Source: Takakia lepidozioides
Taxonomy: Eukaryota; Streptophyta; Takakiopsida; Takakiales; Takakiaceae
Reading direction: 5' to 3'
DNA: 64,000 nucleotides
Assembly (NCBI GenBank): GCA_030704615.1
Contig: CM060733.1
Coordinates: 60,576,001 to 60,640,000 of the forward strand
In this document: positions 49,101 through 64,000 of the stretch, piece by piece
Position numbering within the stretch: position 1 is the stretch's first letter
Layout: every line of letters starts with the position of its first letter
Position numbers and translations under genes: made by a program
The notes under the pieces: model-generated
What the model was told of the DNA's origin: nothing
Seen by the model: the letters and a program-made list of their open reading frames with translations, nothing else
Database searches by the model: none

Positions 49101-50817
49101 ACAGTGGTTAACCGAGTGAGCAAAGTAGGGCTGCCAGCTTCCAGCCAACAGGCTATTAGTAAACCAATCTCTTCAAGCCAGGTCGCCCCCACTGGCCGGC
49201 CTTTGACCCCAGCAGAGCTGAAGAAGATTCAGTTGAAGAAAATGATTGATGAGATGGGCGAGGAGGGCGATGGAAGATCCGCTCCTGTAGTCCGCCTTGG
49301 GGACGCATCGATGGCAGCCCCTTTCACAGCAAAGCACTCATCAGTGCGTCCTACAATGGACATCATCCGGCAGGGACGGAGCACACTTGTGACTACACTC
49401 CAAATGTTTAAGATACTCGGATTGAATTGTCTGGCGACAGCGTATGTTTTGAGTGTGATGTACTTGGATGGTGTCAAGCTTGGAGATGTGCAGGTCAGCC
49501 TCTTTACAACTACGATATTTTTCTGAAGTCCGAGCTACAAGTTTGGAAATTTGGACTATGTTTCATGTTGTATAGTTTTTGTTTTCTTGTGGTTGGTGAC
49601 TGAGCTTGGCATGTGTTTGGGGAGAGAGTATATTGCCCACCTAGGCACCCAGAGGCATCTGGGAAAGGAACAGGAGAAAGGTTAACAGGGCGGCACTGTA
49701 AATTTCCATAGGAAGTAACCACCTGCTAACAGAGGCAGTAGACAGGTCAAGAAGACCCAGAGGTTCACGGTGGCTTGCCCTGCCATCATCTGTGTTCTTC
49801 AGCTTCTCAGCTTGGCCATGGGAGCTGGCAGGGTTTGCTTGTGCTGTGCCATATGCCTTAATTAGTACACTTAACGCTTTTTCACCATGCTTTCCAAACT
49901 GGCATTGGATATGATCTGCTGACCAGCTTTGATGTACCGGTGGTATTTCTCATATTCTGCAGGCAACTATCAGTGGGCTTTTTCAAGCAACTTTCTTTCT
50001 CTTCATTTCACATGCACGACCTCTTGACACGCTCTCTGCACAGCGGCCACACCCAAACATCTTCAGCCCTTACGTGATCCTCTCCCTACTTGGCCAATTT
50101 GCCATCCACCTGACATTCCTTGTCACAGCTGTGAGGGGTGCACAAGCTTTCATGCCAGAGGAGTGCATTGAGCCTGATTCCGAGTTTTCTCCAAATCTGG
50201 TCAATACTGTTTCATACATGGCCAACATGATGATCCAGGTAAGCGTCTCTCCATTTCGTTCCTAAAGTATGGACTACATGTTCAGTGCCCAAATCACTGT
50301 GTTGGTGGTTTTCATGAGTCACAACCTCCCTTCATCCCCTCCAGCACTAGCTTCTGAAGCGACAGGGCGCTTGTGTCCTGTTTTCCACCAAAGACTTAAT
50401 TTATTACTCATGACTTGGTACTCCTGTGTCAAAGGGATGATAGTTGGGTTGCTTCAGTGGGGCTGACAAGTGATTTCGATGATCCAGGTGGCCACATTTG
50501 CGGTGAATTATATCGGCCACCCCTTCAATCAAAGTATTCGGGAGAACAGACCCTTCTATTTTGCCCTCACCTCGGCAGCAATTTTCTTCACTGCCATCAC
50601 TTCAGATGTGTTTCGAAGCTTGAATAATTGGCTAAGATTGGTGCCCCTTCCCAAGCCTTTTGGCACCAAAGTGCTTGTGTGGGCAATTACAATGATGATC
50701 AGTTGCTATGTTTGGGAGCATTCTCTCCGGTGGTTGTTTCCAGCCAGAATGCCTTCCTCTCGCCCTCGACAACGCCAGAATGTTGCGAAGAGCACGCATG
50801 TCAAAAAGGTCCAGTAG
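37169..50817 (+). CDS. MIA/PDR2: P5A-type ATPase (ATP13A1 / plant MIA-PDR2 orthologue)
   Basis: Exons: 37169-37414, 37548-37640, 38633-38901, 39449-39521, 39894-40066, 40213-40384, 40762-40866, 41213-41323, 41632-41718, 42237-42419, 42809-42859, 43110-43235, 44157-44236, 44539-44647, 45031-45159, 45352-45417, 45604-45675, 45981-46141, 46636-46747, 47015-47131, 47393-47513, 48931-49493, 49963-50238, 50488-50817. All phases join, giving 1274 aa, close to plant P5A pumps. Visible motifs: [10 protein letters not shown] in the N-terminal membrane region, [10 protein letters not shown] (actuator), [11 protein letters not shown] (the P5A M4 motif), [13 protein letters not shown] with the phosphorylated Asp near residue 511, KGAPE (nucleotide binding), [14 protein letters not shown] (hinge) and a polytopic C-terminus with [15 protein letters not shown]5A pumps act in the ER, where known members dislocate mis-inserted transmembrane helices. 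Introns 10, 12 and 21 hold LINE-A pieces. Confidence 0.96.
38060..38365. repeat. Diverged tandem duplication in ATPase intron 2
   Basis: A block containing ATGTCTGGATTG, AGCTCTACATGTG and GGGTCAG-CAGATCAC near 38070-38175 recurs at about 38250-38360, offset by about 180 bases. It is intronic and has no coding role. Confidence 0.6.
42445..42545 (-). mobile_element. LINE-A 3' end in ATPase intron 10
   Basis: The complement reads CTTTTGTTCCC-like sequence, then GGGGTCTATGACCACAAGG and a terminal CATGAGTACATTCTCTC, the LINE-A 3' end also seen at 43308, 48590 and 55732. Only about 100 bases are present. Confidence 0.65.
43308..43745 (+). mobile_element. LINE-A fragments in ATPase intron 12
   Basis: First comes a 3'-end piece (43308-43350, ...CTTATGAGTACATTCTCTC). 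It is followed by a reverse-transcriptase piece with the catalytic FADD box ([10 protein letters not shown], about 43428) and [16 protein letters not shown] (about 43640), which aligns with 47540-47660. Stops at about 43521 and 43610 and at the end show it is dead. Splice sites of the intron are not disturbed. Confidence 0.75.
47520..48710 (+). mobile_element. LINE-A fragment in ATPase intron 21 (best copy)
   Basis: It begins about 6-25 bases after the GTCATT donor at 47514 and encodes the end of the reverse transcriptase ([39 protein letters not shown]). A stop, frame changes and a 183-codon ORF (48051-48602) follow. That ORF carries the zf-RVT motif [19 protein letters not shown] and ends near GKSYTNVSP. 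The 3' UTR finishes ...CTTATGAGTACAATCTCCC near 48700. This is the reference copy for the pieces at 6-8 kb, 8.8 kb, 42-44 kb and 55.7 kb. Confidence 0.85.
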
Positions 50818-51628
50818 GGTATTCAACTGTGGAGGATAGGAAATCAACTATAGAATTTTGAGGAGATCAGTGTCTGTAACGGTTATTTCCACCATTTATA
50901 ATGCAATGGGGTGCTCAGAAACCCTTCTGCGAAACTGCGCAGTACTCTTATTGATGGACTCTGAAGTCCTCGTGTCGTAAGCTTGCATCAAGGATTCTTT
51001 ACAGCTTGAGTGTGACAGTAAGTCACGGATACACAAAGTGAAAGATATGAACATTCTGAATATTGGTAATAAGAGGTTGTACACTATAGAAAAGTTCTGA
51101 GGTGCAGCCCAGATGTTATGCTTGCCACCAGGCCAAGAGTAGTGGCTATTTGTAGCCTAAAAGATGAGATTCTACACTCTGCCGAGTATGCATGAGTTTT
51201 CAGTACATTTTCTAGTTCTATCTTTTTGGGAGGAGTCTAGGAGGTTAGAAGCTATTGGAACTTTTGCATGTATCCTTATGTGTTGCTCTATTACCATCTG
51301 GAGCCTCTTCCATCTGCAGAGTAGTGACACCCTCATGAACCTTTTGGGAGTGAGGGGAAGAGGCTGCTTGTTCACTGCTTGTTTGTTTAATCTACTGCTT
51401 CAAGCGTTTTTCTCTGGATTCAATGACCCTGGTTTACCTTGTTCCAAGATATACTGCTGATTTCAAGCAAGGTATAGTCTGTTATCAGATTGTTCTTAGA
51501 CAGTAGTTGAAACTTGCAAATGGTGGCCTTACATCACCATCACCAGAACTACAGTCTTGTCACAATCTCAGTGTAAAGAACAGAATCAAGTGTGACAGCT
51601 ATTGCAGTTTCGGTGTTGTTGTGCCCAG

Positions 51629-51858
51629 GTGATAAAGGGTTATACGCATTGGCTCCACCCCACCAGGGGGTAGATGGCGACTGGAGTGAATCAAGTGGAG
51701 TCATAGTCTACAAGTGGAATCAGGAGAATGCGCGACCCAACACGGGTAGCCAGAATTGGAAGAGAAGGTGGAGTTGTTGCGGGGTCTACGGGGAAGATGC
51801 CCCTCCTTGCAGAACTGGGTGGCATCTCTCCTATGACGATGGAGCTACTCTCTTTTGA
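51629..51858 (+). pseudogene. CHORD-like gene, C-terminal exon on the plus strand
   Basis: After a TGCCCAG acceptor (ending 51628), a phase-2 exon reads GDKGLYALAPPHQGVDGDW, VIVYKWNQ, NWKRRWSCCGVYGEDAPPC and RTGWHLSYDDG to a TGA at 51856-51858. RRWSCC followed by C-x3-W-H resembles the second half of a CHORD-type zinc-binding module (WSCC ... C-x3-x-H). It begins with GT, which completes the codon left by the exon at 52054-52171. That exon lies downstream on the opposite strand, so as arranged the gene cannot be spliced normally. I do not know the family's exact name or function. Confidence 0.65.
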
Positions 51859-52053
51859 AGACTGGTGTGCAACAGGCTCTTCCTTGCGGGGTGATTCGCT
51901 CTTGACTGATGCCCTCATGAGAGTAATGTCACAATCTGCCTTAGACATCCAAGATAAGAAAGGCAACATGAATCGCTGGTAGCAGACGACAAACTAAACA
52001 ACGCTGGTTGAACGTTAGGCTCTACAACATCGTGAGCACCAGAGAATCCTTAC

Positions 52054-52171
52054 CAGTCATGTGGCCATGATACTGGCAAGCTGTCGGATTATTTTCATCT
52101 TTTCTGTATATGTATCCACACTGCAGACATTTCTTTACTTCCGGATCCTTCCCAGTTGGCTGGCCTTGCCC
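52054..52171 (-). pseudogene. CHORD-like gene, upstream exon on the minus strand
   Basis: The minus-strand exon opens after ATTGCAG (52172-52178) and ends CACATGACTG before a GTAAGG donor at 52053. It encodes EVKKCLQCGYIYRKDE, NNPTACQYHGHMT: a C-x2-C-G then C-x-Y-H-x-G pattern, the first half of a CHORD-like zinc module. It ends one base into a codon, exactly the phase needed by the exon at 51629, which lies on the plus strand. A local inversion (or an assembly orientation error) between them is the simplest explanation. Confidence 0.65.
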
Positions 52172-52224
52172 CTGCAATGCATCTCCCTTTCCAAATGCAC
52201 TGACGTGCACTCTGCCCTTTCTTT

Positions 52225-52640
52225 AGGCATCCGATCCCGGCGAGCTAAGTTTCCATACAAGACCCTTCAATGTCATGAGTTGGTGATTCTCAGACCTCCG
52301 AAATGTGACCAGATTTGCACATATTAATCTTCCAGGATTTGAAGCTTTTTGGGCAAAGCAAGCTCCCGTTGAAGAATCTCTCTGTACTATTGGCATGGAA
52401 TCTCGCAGGCAAAGGGGAGTTGAAGTGACTGAACCACCATGAGCTTCCCCAGGGCCACCTTGGTTGCCGCCTGTGGAATACCAAAAAAGCTATACTGGAA
52501 AAGATTCCCAGCCTACGCCAAGATTCCCAAAACCACAAGCCAATGCTCCAAAATCATGGAAGATTCTTACAGAATCTGTGCAGAAAGCTACCGACGTCGG
52601 CCCGATCAAACCTGGAACAGAATTTTAGTGTAGAGAGAAG
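52225..52640 (-). other. Possible further exons of the CHORD-like gene
   Basis: The minus strand has open segments with plausible acceptors: one from about 52610 with VRIFHDFGALACGFGN, and one near 52470 with two competing frames. I cannot choose a frame, nor find a start before the divergent transferase gene at 52926. Confidence 0.25.
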
Positions 52641-52925
52641 ATGAGGGTTGGAGAGGGGGGGAATCTTGATCACCAGCGCTCCGTGCAAGACAGACTGCAC
52701 AGACGGCGTTCATCGTGCTCGTAATACATTGTTGTAGATAAGAGCTTGGCACGCTATTTTGGTATGCCATATACGTGAGTCATATTCAAGGGTGGTAGAG
52801 ACTAGAAACAGTAGAAGCGAGGAATCTTCTGTCCTGTGCTTTTGGGTATTAGGAATCTGAGAGGCACACAGACAGTTGGGATGCAGGGGGTGTTGTGATC
52901 TTTGTATGGTGCAGGAGTGAGGGCC

Positions 52926-55900
52926 ATGGACAGGGGTGTCCAGAGGTGGGCTGTGAATGCCTCTGCATGGGCGCCGTCCCGGCGCCAGTTTGATTTTTGT
53001 GTTGGTCTCTTGCCCCCGTCGGAAAGCTCCCCCGTGTTGAGGTCCGTGCTGTCACATCTTTCTACTAAAGAACTGCAGTGAAGAGACAGATAGATTCTTG
53101 GGGGTTTAGGGTATAATCTCGACGACAAACGATCGACTGTAGACGTTGGAAGTATGGAATGTCTGCACTCGAAAACCATGAAATGCAAATTTAATGAATG
53201 CCTTATGCAGTGGTGCCTGTCAATTGTTTGATGGGCTGCGGAAGCAGGTTAATAAATTTCGAAGATCAGAAAAAGGCTCTGATTAGTAGGTTGCTGCAGC
53301 GGAAGCTGGTGCATTCTCTTCTCGGTATTGATTATGACAGTATAATTATTGAACGCACCAGAGAAGGCAAGCCTTACTTGGTCTCTCTCTCACTCTCTCC
53401 TCCCCATCACTCATAACGGCAGAGTTCCACCGGGCCTTGTCATTTCCGACTTTAGTCCTCATCGAGTCAGCTAATTGCTGTTGATTCTAATGTTCTAACC
53501 ATATGAAGTACCTTCCTGCTGTGGACGAGCGTTTGTTCTGTATGTTCCTTGTGTAGTGGAAAGTCTTAATATCATCTCATGGGCTCATTTGGAAACAGAC
53601 CCGGTGTGCACAGGTGAACAAAGTGGAGGATGCTAGCTTTCCAAACTATAACTTCAACGTGAGCCACCATGGTGATTATGTAGTTTTAGTGTCGGAACCT
53701 CTTTGTCTGGTGGGTGTGGATGTCATGACCCATGACCCCCGCTACAAGGAGCCCCCGGCTGAATTCTTTCAAACATTTTCATCCTGCTACACTCAATCTG
53801 AGTGGGATACCATCAACCGTGCAGGCCCTGAGGCAGGCGCTCTCCTGGATCAATTTTACAGGTAAATCTTATCTAGGTTTTTCTATCAAGTGTCTTCACA
53901 AATTACCACCTAAGGCACTTTTGTCTTCAAGCATTTTCTATTGATTACTTTTCATCTACCATGATGTGATCAAGTATGCACATTTTTGACACATTTTTAA
54001 ACAGGTTCTGGTGTATGAAGGAAGCTTACATCAAGGCAGTGGGAATTGGGCTTGGGTTTGAGCTGCAAAGGGCTGAGTTCTACTACCAGGGTGGAAACAC
54101 AAGGGGTAATCTGGCTCATTTGCGCATCGATGGGAAGGAGAAGCCAGATTGGCAGTTTTATCTGCACAGATTGGGCACTGATCATTGGGTAAGTTTCAGT
54201 TCATGGTGTATGGTGGGTTTGGAGATAATCTAACAGATATTTCAGGCAATCATGTCATTGGCTAGTGATGATGAGTTACCCCACTATTTCTGTCACGTTG
54301 AATTGGGTGTGTAGTATACCCTGGCAGGAAATAGAAAATAGTGACTAAGTAGCTATTTTCTAAGTTTCAGAAAGGTGTATCATTCATCATGATAGTCAAG
54401 TTCTTAATGGACAGGATTATCAAACCAGATTACTTTCCAGCAAATGCCAAAGAAACTGGCTGTCCATACCTTAGAAGCAAGCATGACAAGCCATCAACCT
54501 ACTGATAGTTTTTGAAGAATATTCCAAACACTTATGCTCAGAAGCCAACCCTCATTTAGAAGGTGTGGAAGAAGAATGTCATCCGACATCGACCACTCAT
54601 AGCTATCAAGGAAAAGGTGATGCATTCCCTGGATCCATCACAGCCAACCAACAAATCAACAGGTTAGTGATCCCTGTGGAACCCCAGGTATATGGCCTTC
54701 TTATCCATGTCCACCATGAGAGACAAAGGAGATGGTCCTATGTCTAGATGACAAGCATAGCATTACATCCTTATAACAACAAGATTACTGCAAAAGAGAT
54801 AGTGAGGAAAACCTGTTTGTTCAGCACTCTACCTGTTGGTTCTTGAGGAAGAGGCCATTTTCCCTCCTTGAGATAAGCAGACTGAGCTGCTTCTCTCCTT
54901 ATGTACATTCTTGGAGTGTGGAAGGTGCAGGGACATGAGGTCATGCTCATTTAAGGGCCACCACTGAGGACCTTACAGAACTAGATAGTCCAGTCTGGGT
55001 CAATCTCTTCCAGGGCTTCAGATGAGTTGGAAACTTCCAGCTGAAAGTCCCCATCCTTCACTGTCTTCCCTTATTGATTCACCAACGTCTAAAGTAGCTC
55101 TCCAACCAGTCAAGGGTCGAACTTCTCTGAGTTTAATTTGCTGTGGGACTCTACCTGTCAATGTTTCTTAGACATAGTCACCTTCGATACACCTCTGTTA
55201 CCAAGGCTCGAGATGTGCCATCAGCGAGATAATCCAAGCCTAAACCTGAGCAAATAGTTTTAAAGGACATGATGTCCACCCTGGGATTCACCCCAAAATG
55301 AAGCTCTCTTTCTGGCACGAGTAACCAGCTCCCAGGAATCACCATGGGGAATACGAACATTTTTGTGGAAAATGAGATGTATTAATAGCAGGTGAGAGAG
55401 AGAAACACAAGGGCATACCATAGCCCAAGTGTCAAGCATGCAAGCCAGGGCATGCAACTGCCTACTTTGAGGGGAGGGGCTGCCCCCAAATGGTAGGGAT
55501 CCGCTTGTTGCCATTCAGTGATCATCACTCCATAGGAGCTGCAGTAAATGGCCCGTGTAGTCGTACTCTAAAGGAGGGGAGACCCCTTCTCTCCAACTAA
55601 AATCAATGCATTACCTTACCTAAAGTGAAATGCTTCAGGTTAAACTAACATAGGCGAGGGGTGACAAGGCTGACATTTGGTCACAGAGATGTTTATCTAC
55701 TCCCATGTCCAGGTTACCCATAGGCGAGGGGGAGAGAATGTACTCATAAGACGTTGTTGGCAGTAGCCTTGTTGCCATAGACCCCACGACCAGTTTGGGT
55801 GGAACAAAAGGGAACAGATACCACCTTTATGAGGGGCTCATTCCGGTAGTGACTTACCTTGATAGAGACAATTAGTTCGGGTTTTCCAGATATCCTCTAG

Positions 55901-56458
55901 AAAACCCTTCACACAAGCATCAACTTGCTGTGCTAAAGATAGTCCTTTACAATCAACTTCTAATTTTTTTCCTGCCTTGTGCTTGTTGTCTGACACTGAC
56001 CTTAGCTGTAACTGAACAGTTTTATCATGGGTGTTGTCTAGACTATTGGTCGCCTTATTACAGTTGCTGTCATATACACATGAGGAAACCCCTGCACTGC
56101 TGAGAGCCTTTCGCCAAGTTCCGAAAGCCTTTGAACAGCAAGATGGGGTGAATCTGAAATTCACTGGTGAGGGGTTCTGCCTGATAATGTATATGGTTGT
56201 GAGGGTTTGATATTCCAGTGTCTACCGTCAGTGTAGACTAAGCATTGTTAAGCTAGTGTGAATGAGTGTGTGTGTTCATTGCTGCAGGTCTGTGTAGCAA
56301 GGGGTCCTCCCGCGGAAGCAGTTGAAAGTTACCGGAAAACTCTGCAAAGGGTAGAGTTTGACACTGCTGCATATGGTGCAGCATTAGCTCTTCCCAACAA
56401 AACATTTACTCTATTAACAATTGAAGACCTCATTCCTGGGGGTATTCTAGAGAGATGA
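52926..56458 (+). CDS. AASDHPPT: 4'-phosphopantetheinyl transferase (AASDHPPT-type)
   Basis: Exons: 52926-53041, 53248-53380, 53614-53861, 54005-54188, 56288-56458; phases join to a 283-aa protein, normal for this Sfp-type family. The start MDRGVQRWAVNASAW and the block FEDQKKALISRLLQRKLVH match the family N-terminus. ERTREGKPYL precedes the conserved NVSHHGDYV (about residues 98-106). GVDVM supplies the metal-binding Asp near 119, and WCMKEAYIKAVGIG the Glu near 172 and Lys near 176. The last exon gives VARGPP and ends DLIPGGILER. The enzyme moves phosphopantetheine from CoA to a serine of acyl carrier proteins. Intron 4 is 2.1 kb and holds a minus-strand LINE-A piece. The intron-2 donor is GTCTCT, somewhat weak. 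Confidence 0.93.
55732..55940 (-). mobile_element. LINE-A 3' fragment in transferase intron 4
   Basis: The complement encodes [18 protein letters not shown], the LINE-A tail, followed by its 3' UTR ending ...CTTATGAGTACATTCTCTC at 55732. The remaining open stretch up to 56164 on the minus strand is not LINE-A and is unassigned. Confidence 0.75.
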
Positions 56459-56884
56459 ATTCAAACCACCACAATTGCCCGGCCTGGGCGCCCAGCAATC
56501 CATTTCAAATGCTTATAATTCTTGCAATATGGACTCACACCTTGTGAATGACAGTTCCTTCAAAATGTACAGAGAAGACCTTTCCCTTTTTTTTTCTTTT
56601 TTCTTTTTTTTAAACCTTTCTTTAGAGCTGTCTTGGTAATTATTTCAACATATTTGATTATAAAATTATAATTAATAATACATTTTTCTAATACTTAATA
56701 ACTCGTTGATAAATTTATGCCATTGGAAAGCTGCCCTTGAAAGTAGGTTTGTTTCAAGCCATAGTTCAAAGAATTCTAAGAAATATCTCTCTGGAAACTA
56801 ACTAATTTTTCTCTTAATACTTGATAGATACTATTTTGAATAATATCTAAACTATTCAATAAATCGACTTTTTTTTTCTTAGTT

Positions 56885-57240
56885 TTTTTTTAATAACAGG
56901 GGACTGAGGCCTTGGTTATTTTATTCAAGTTCAAAAGGCAGAACCGAAGTTTCGAGAAGTACAAGAGGAAAAAATAACCTACCATGAGTGCCGACACAGC
57001 TTCGTGACCAAATCGTCTAGAGAGGGTGCGGGGAGGAGCCTAACGGAAGCAAGAACTCTGGGAGGCGCGATCTGCCAGCTACTAGAAATTGAACAAGAAA
57101 GAGCAGAACGTGGGGCCAGAGCCTAAGAAAGGTGCAAGGGAGGTGGGGAGAGCAGGGGGTGCCAAGGCTGGCTGCCAAAACTAACCGGTCATGATTGTTC
57201 GTGTAGCTCGTCCGGCACTTTCTATCATCTGCCTAATTTG
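56885..57240 (-). mobile_element. LINE 3'-end remnant
   Basis: The complement has GAATAAAATAACCAAGGCCTC, then AGTCCCCTGTTATT and an A run. This is the same AATAAA/GGCC/CCCTGTT arrangement as the LINE-B 3' end at 20285-20320. The upstream limit is unclear. Confidence 0.5.
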
Positions 57241-58164
57241 TTTCTGGTTTCGAGTCGATAATTGACAACGGTGGACTACATTCTGAGTAGATTCAGCAGT
57301 TTCCTCACCTCATTGATACGTCTATTGCTTTCCAGTGAATTTTCTGAGGAACATGACTGTCATCTGGACTCATGACTGCGATGATACACACTAACATGGT
57401 TTGTGTTGGCCAGTTGTATGCGTGTTAAGTGTGTATATTAATTTTTTCTTGAATAGATCTGAGTATAGCTTTTTAAGTAAGTACTCTTACTTAAGGTTAA
57501 GGATAAAGTTGACGACGTGAGTTACTTAACAAGGAAGTCGAGTACACGTTCACAATGTGTAAGAGTAAGCGAAGAGGATGCACAACTTATGTTGCTTACA
57601 TTTTGATGAATACTTTGTCTCGTCCTGAAGCATGTCACCTGAGAGATCACTTCAATATACATATGTAGTTCTAGTGTTTGGCATTGACCAACTATCGTGT
57701 AGCGAGGAACACGCAAAGCATGGGTGCATGTGAGCTCTGATCAGAGTCTTGAGATCCACTGATTCACTGATCTAGCTCTTTGAGTCTGATGCAATTTGTC
57801 CTCCCTTCATACTTGTGCTCTGTATTTTAAGCTTCGGACTTGTTCTCTGAATACAATGCTGGAGAGGTCGAGATCAGTCAAAACGAAAAAGAATCACTAA
57901 TCACGGTAATTGATGCGAGCTAAAACATGTCCGGAGTGTTCACTTCCTACCGCTGTGAAGACTTCCCAAGAGTTGAAGGCATTCGCAGGTGAACACTTGA
58001 AGCGAATCCCCGTATCATCTCCATATTTCTATATAATCTCATGCATTGCTTTTGCTGGTACTAGATTACTCACGTGCCAAGTCATGATTTGAAGGCCACT
58101 TGCCAGATGCTCTTCACGTCTACGTCATCAGATAGCTGTGTCATTTCAACAGTCTCCCTTTTGT
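57241..58164. other. Intergenic, tail-to-tail region
   Basis: Between the 3' ends of the transferase (+) and the AAA ATPase (-). AT-rich; nothing recognised. Confidence 0.5.
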
Positions 58165-62979
<4,815 letters not shown>

Positions 62980-63685
62980 ATCTTCTCCCACTCTGCTCAG
63001 ATCAGTGTTTTGCTTGCCACTTCTCCCTCACAACGTTACACCATCTCCATCAGCGACGACGGCCCCAAACTCAGCAAGCCCTCGAAGAACATGTTGCCAC
63101 GTGTGATAGTTCTGAAGGATAGGTCATATTTTGCTTTGGGAGTGGCCTGAAAATACAAAGAAAAAACCAACTGTTCTTTACCTATATTTGTTACATTACG
63201 TGATTATCTCGTTGAGAGATGGTGTTGGAAAAGAGCTCCATATTCAGCGAATACGTAACTTGGCTTGTCCAATAAGGGCCCCAGGTTTGTGTGAGGTGTG
63301 AAGATTAGAGGGTGGTCCAGGAATTAAAAAGCCTGGGTTACAGTAAGCTACACAAGGATTCGGATTAATGACCGTCATGTAAGGGGGTAAGAAAAAAGAA
63401 GGCAGGAAGGCCATAGCTATTAAAGGTAGAGACACTAAAAGTAGCTCTCTATTTAAGTTAGAGAGGTTTTGACTTAAAGGTAAAGCTAGTCCATTGTGGG
63501 ACTACTTAACACATATTTTTAAGAATATAGGACTGAAAGGCAAGTATTTAGAGATTGCTCTTAGCCTATCTAGAACTATATGTAGATTCAATGATGGGGT
63601 GTAGCCACATACTAATCAATATCGTTTCATAATGTTAATATTAAGTTCTAAACTTAGACAAGTATTAATATATACACATTTTTAA
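62980..63685. other. Upstream region of the NVL/CDC48C gene
   Basis: Contains the probable 5' UTR and promoter of the minus-strand gene. No TATA box or other specific motif can be assigned. No other gene is recognised. Confidence 0.4.
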
Positions 63686-64000
63686 TTTCTAGAACAGGGA
63701 CAGAAGCCCTGGAAAATATATTAATAGAAGTGGAAAAAATAACCACCCAACTTGGCCGTGAAGGCTTACAGTGGGGATACCACCCCGTGATCGATAAAAA
63801 CCAATAAACTGAAGGGTATGGTTTTTGCCTGGTAAGCAGAGTAAGCAGCCAGCGAAAGCGTTGTGTAGGTGCCAGGGTATTCATGTAGTAAGATAAGGAT
63901 GTCAAAGCAGTACTACCCTGATCAGGAGGAACAGAGGAGAAGTGTCGAGTTGCAGCCTGGTTAGTAACACTCTGAATGCACCTCCTTGGACATAGCACTG
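63686..64000 (-). mobile_element. LINE 3'-end remnant at the window edge
   Basis: The complement shows TCCAGGGCTTCTGTCCCTGTT followed by an AT-rich tail, similar in arrangement to the LINE 3' ends at 20.3 kb and 56.9 kb. It runs off the window, so its coding part, if any, cannot be seen. Confidence 0.4.

Noticed and set aside
52802-53188. 128-codon minus-strand ORF
   Set aside because: Lies opposite exon 1 of the phosphopantetheinyl transferase, whose plus-strand reading matches the family.
62980-62991. Upstream GTG start for the NVL/CDC48C protein
   Set aside because: The ATG at 62979 is in frame and fits a eukaryotic start; the upstream codon is GTG.

Overview
The window looks like nuclear DNA of a green-lineage eukaryote. 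I infer a transposon-rich streptophyte (charophyte alga, bryophyte or fern-grade plant) rather than a compact seed-plant gene region, but this is a judgement. It rests on plant-type CACTA (En/Spm) transposons with TNP2-like transposases, zf-RVT-bearing LINEs, and three intron-rich housekeeping genes whose proteins look plant-like. There is no bacterial gene organisation, and I recognised no tRNA, rRNA, CRISPR or viral gene.

Layout. 1-37 kb is almost entirely mobile DNA: a partial CACTA end (to 1495), a foldback, a 4-kb element with GGATGAAA palindromes, a cluster of broken LINE-A pieces (6-8 kb), a degenerate CACTA element with a SET-like gene (CACTA-1, about 8.4-16.7 kb), a short CACTA-like element (17538-18837), and a LINE (LINE-B, minus strand). 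A 12.7-kb CACTA element (CACTA-2, 23093-35839) has inserted into LINE-B. Its ends are defined by 19-bp perfect terminal inverted repeats and a 3-bp target duplication. CACTA-2 carries a TNP2-like transposase, a TNPA/Ptta-like gene, and what reads as an FCP1/HAD-phosphatase-like gene. A chimeric LINE piece sits in an intron of its TNPA-like gene.

37-63 kb holds the host genes. A P5A-type ATPase (+, 24 exons, 1274 aa, complete in my model) is followed by a broken CHORD-like zinc-binding gene whose two phase-matched exons lie on opposite strands. Next come a 4'-phosphopantetheinyl transferase (+, 5 exons, 283 aa) and, tail-to-tail with it, an NVL/CDC48C-type double AAA ATPase (-, about 12 exons). 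LINE fragments sit in introns of the ATPase and the transferase without breaking their reading frames.

The three host genes serve unrelated jobs: ER P5A transport, carrier-protein activation, and ribosome biogenesis. The two large CACTA elements share a theme of transposase plus an extra gene resembling a regulatory enzyme (SET in one, FCP1/HAD in the other). That is the most interesting pattern in the window, although every such gene shows at least one stop or frame break.
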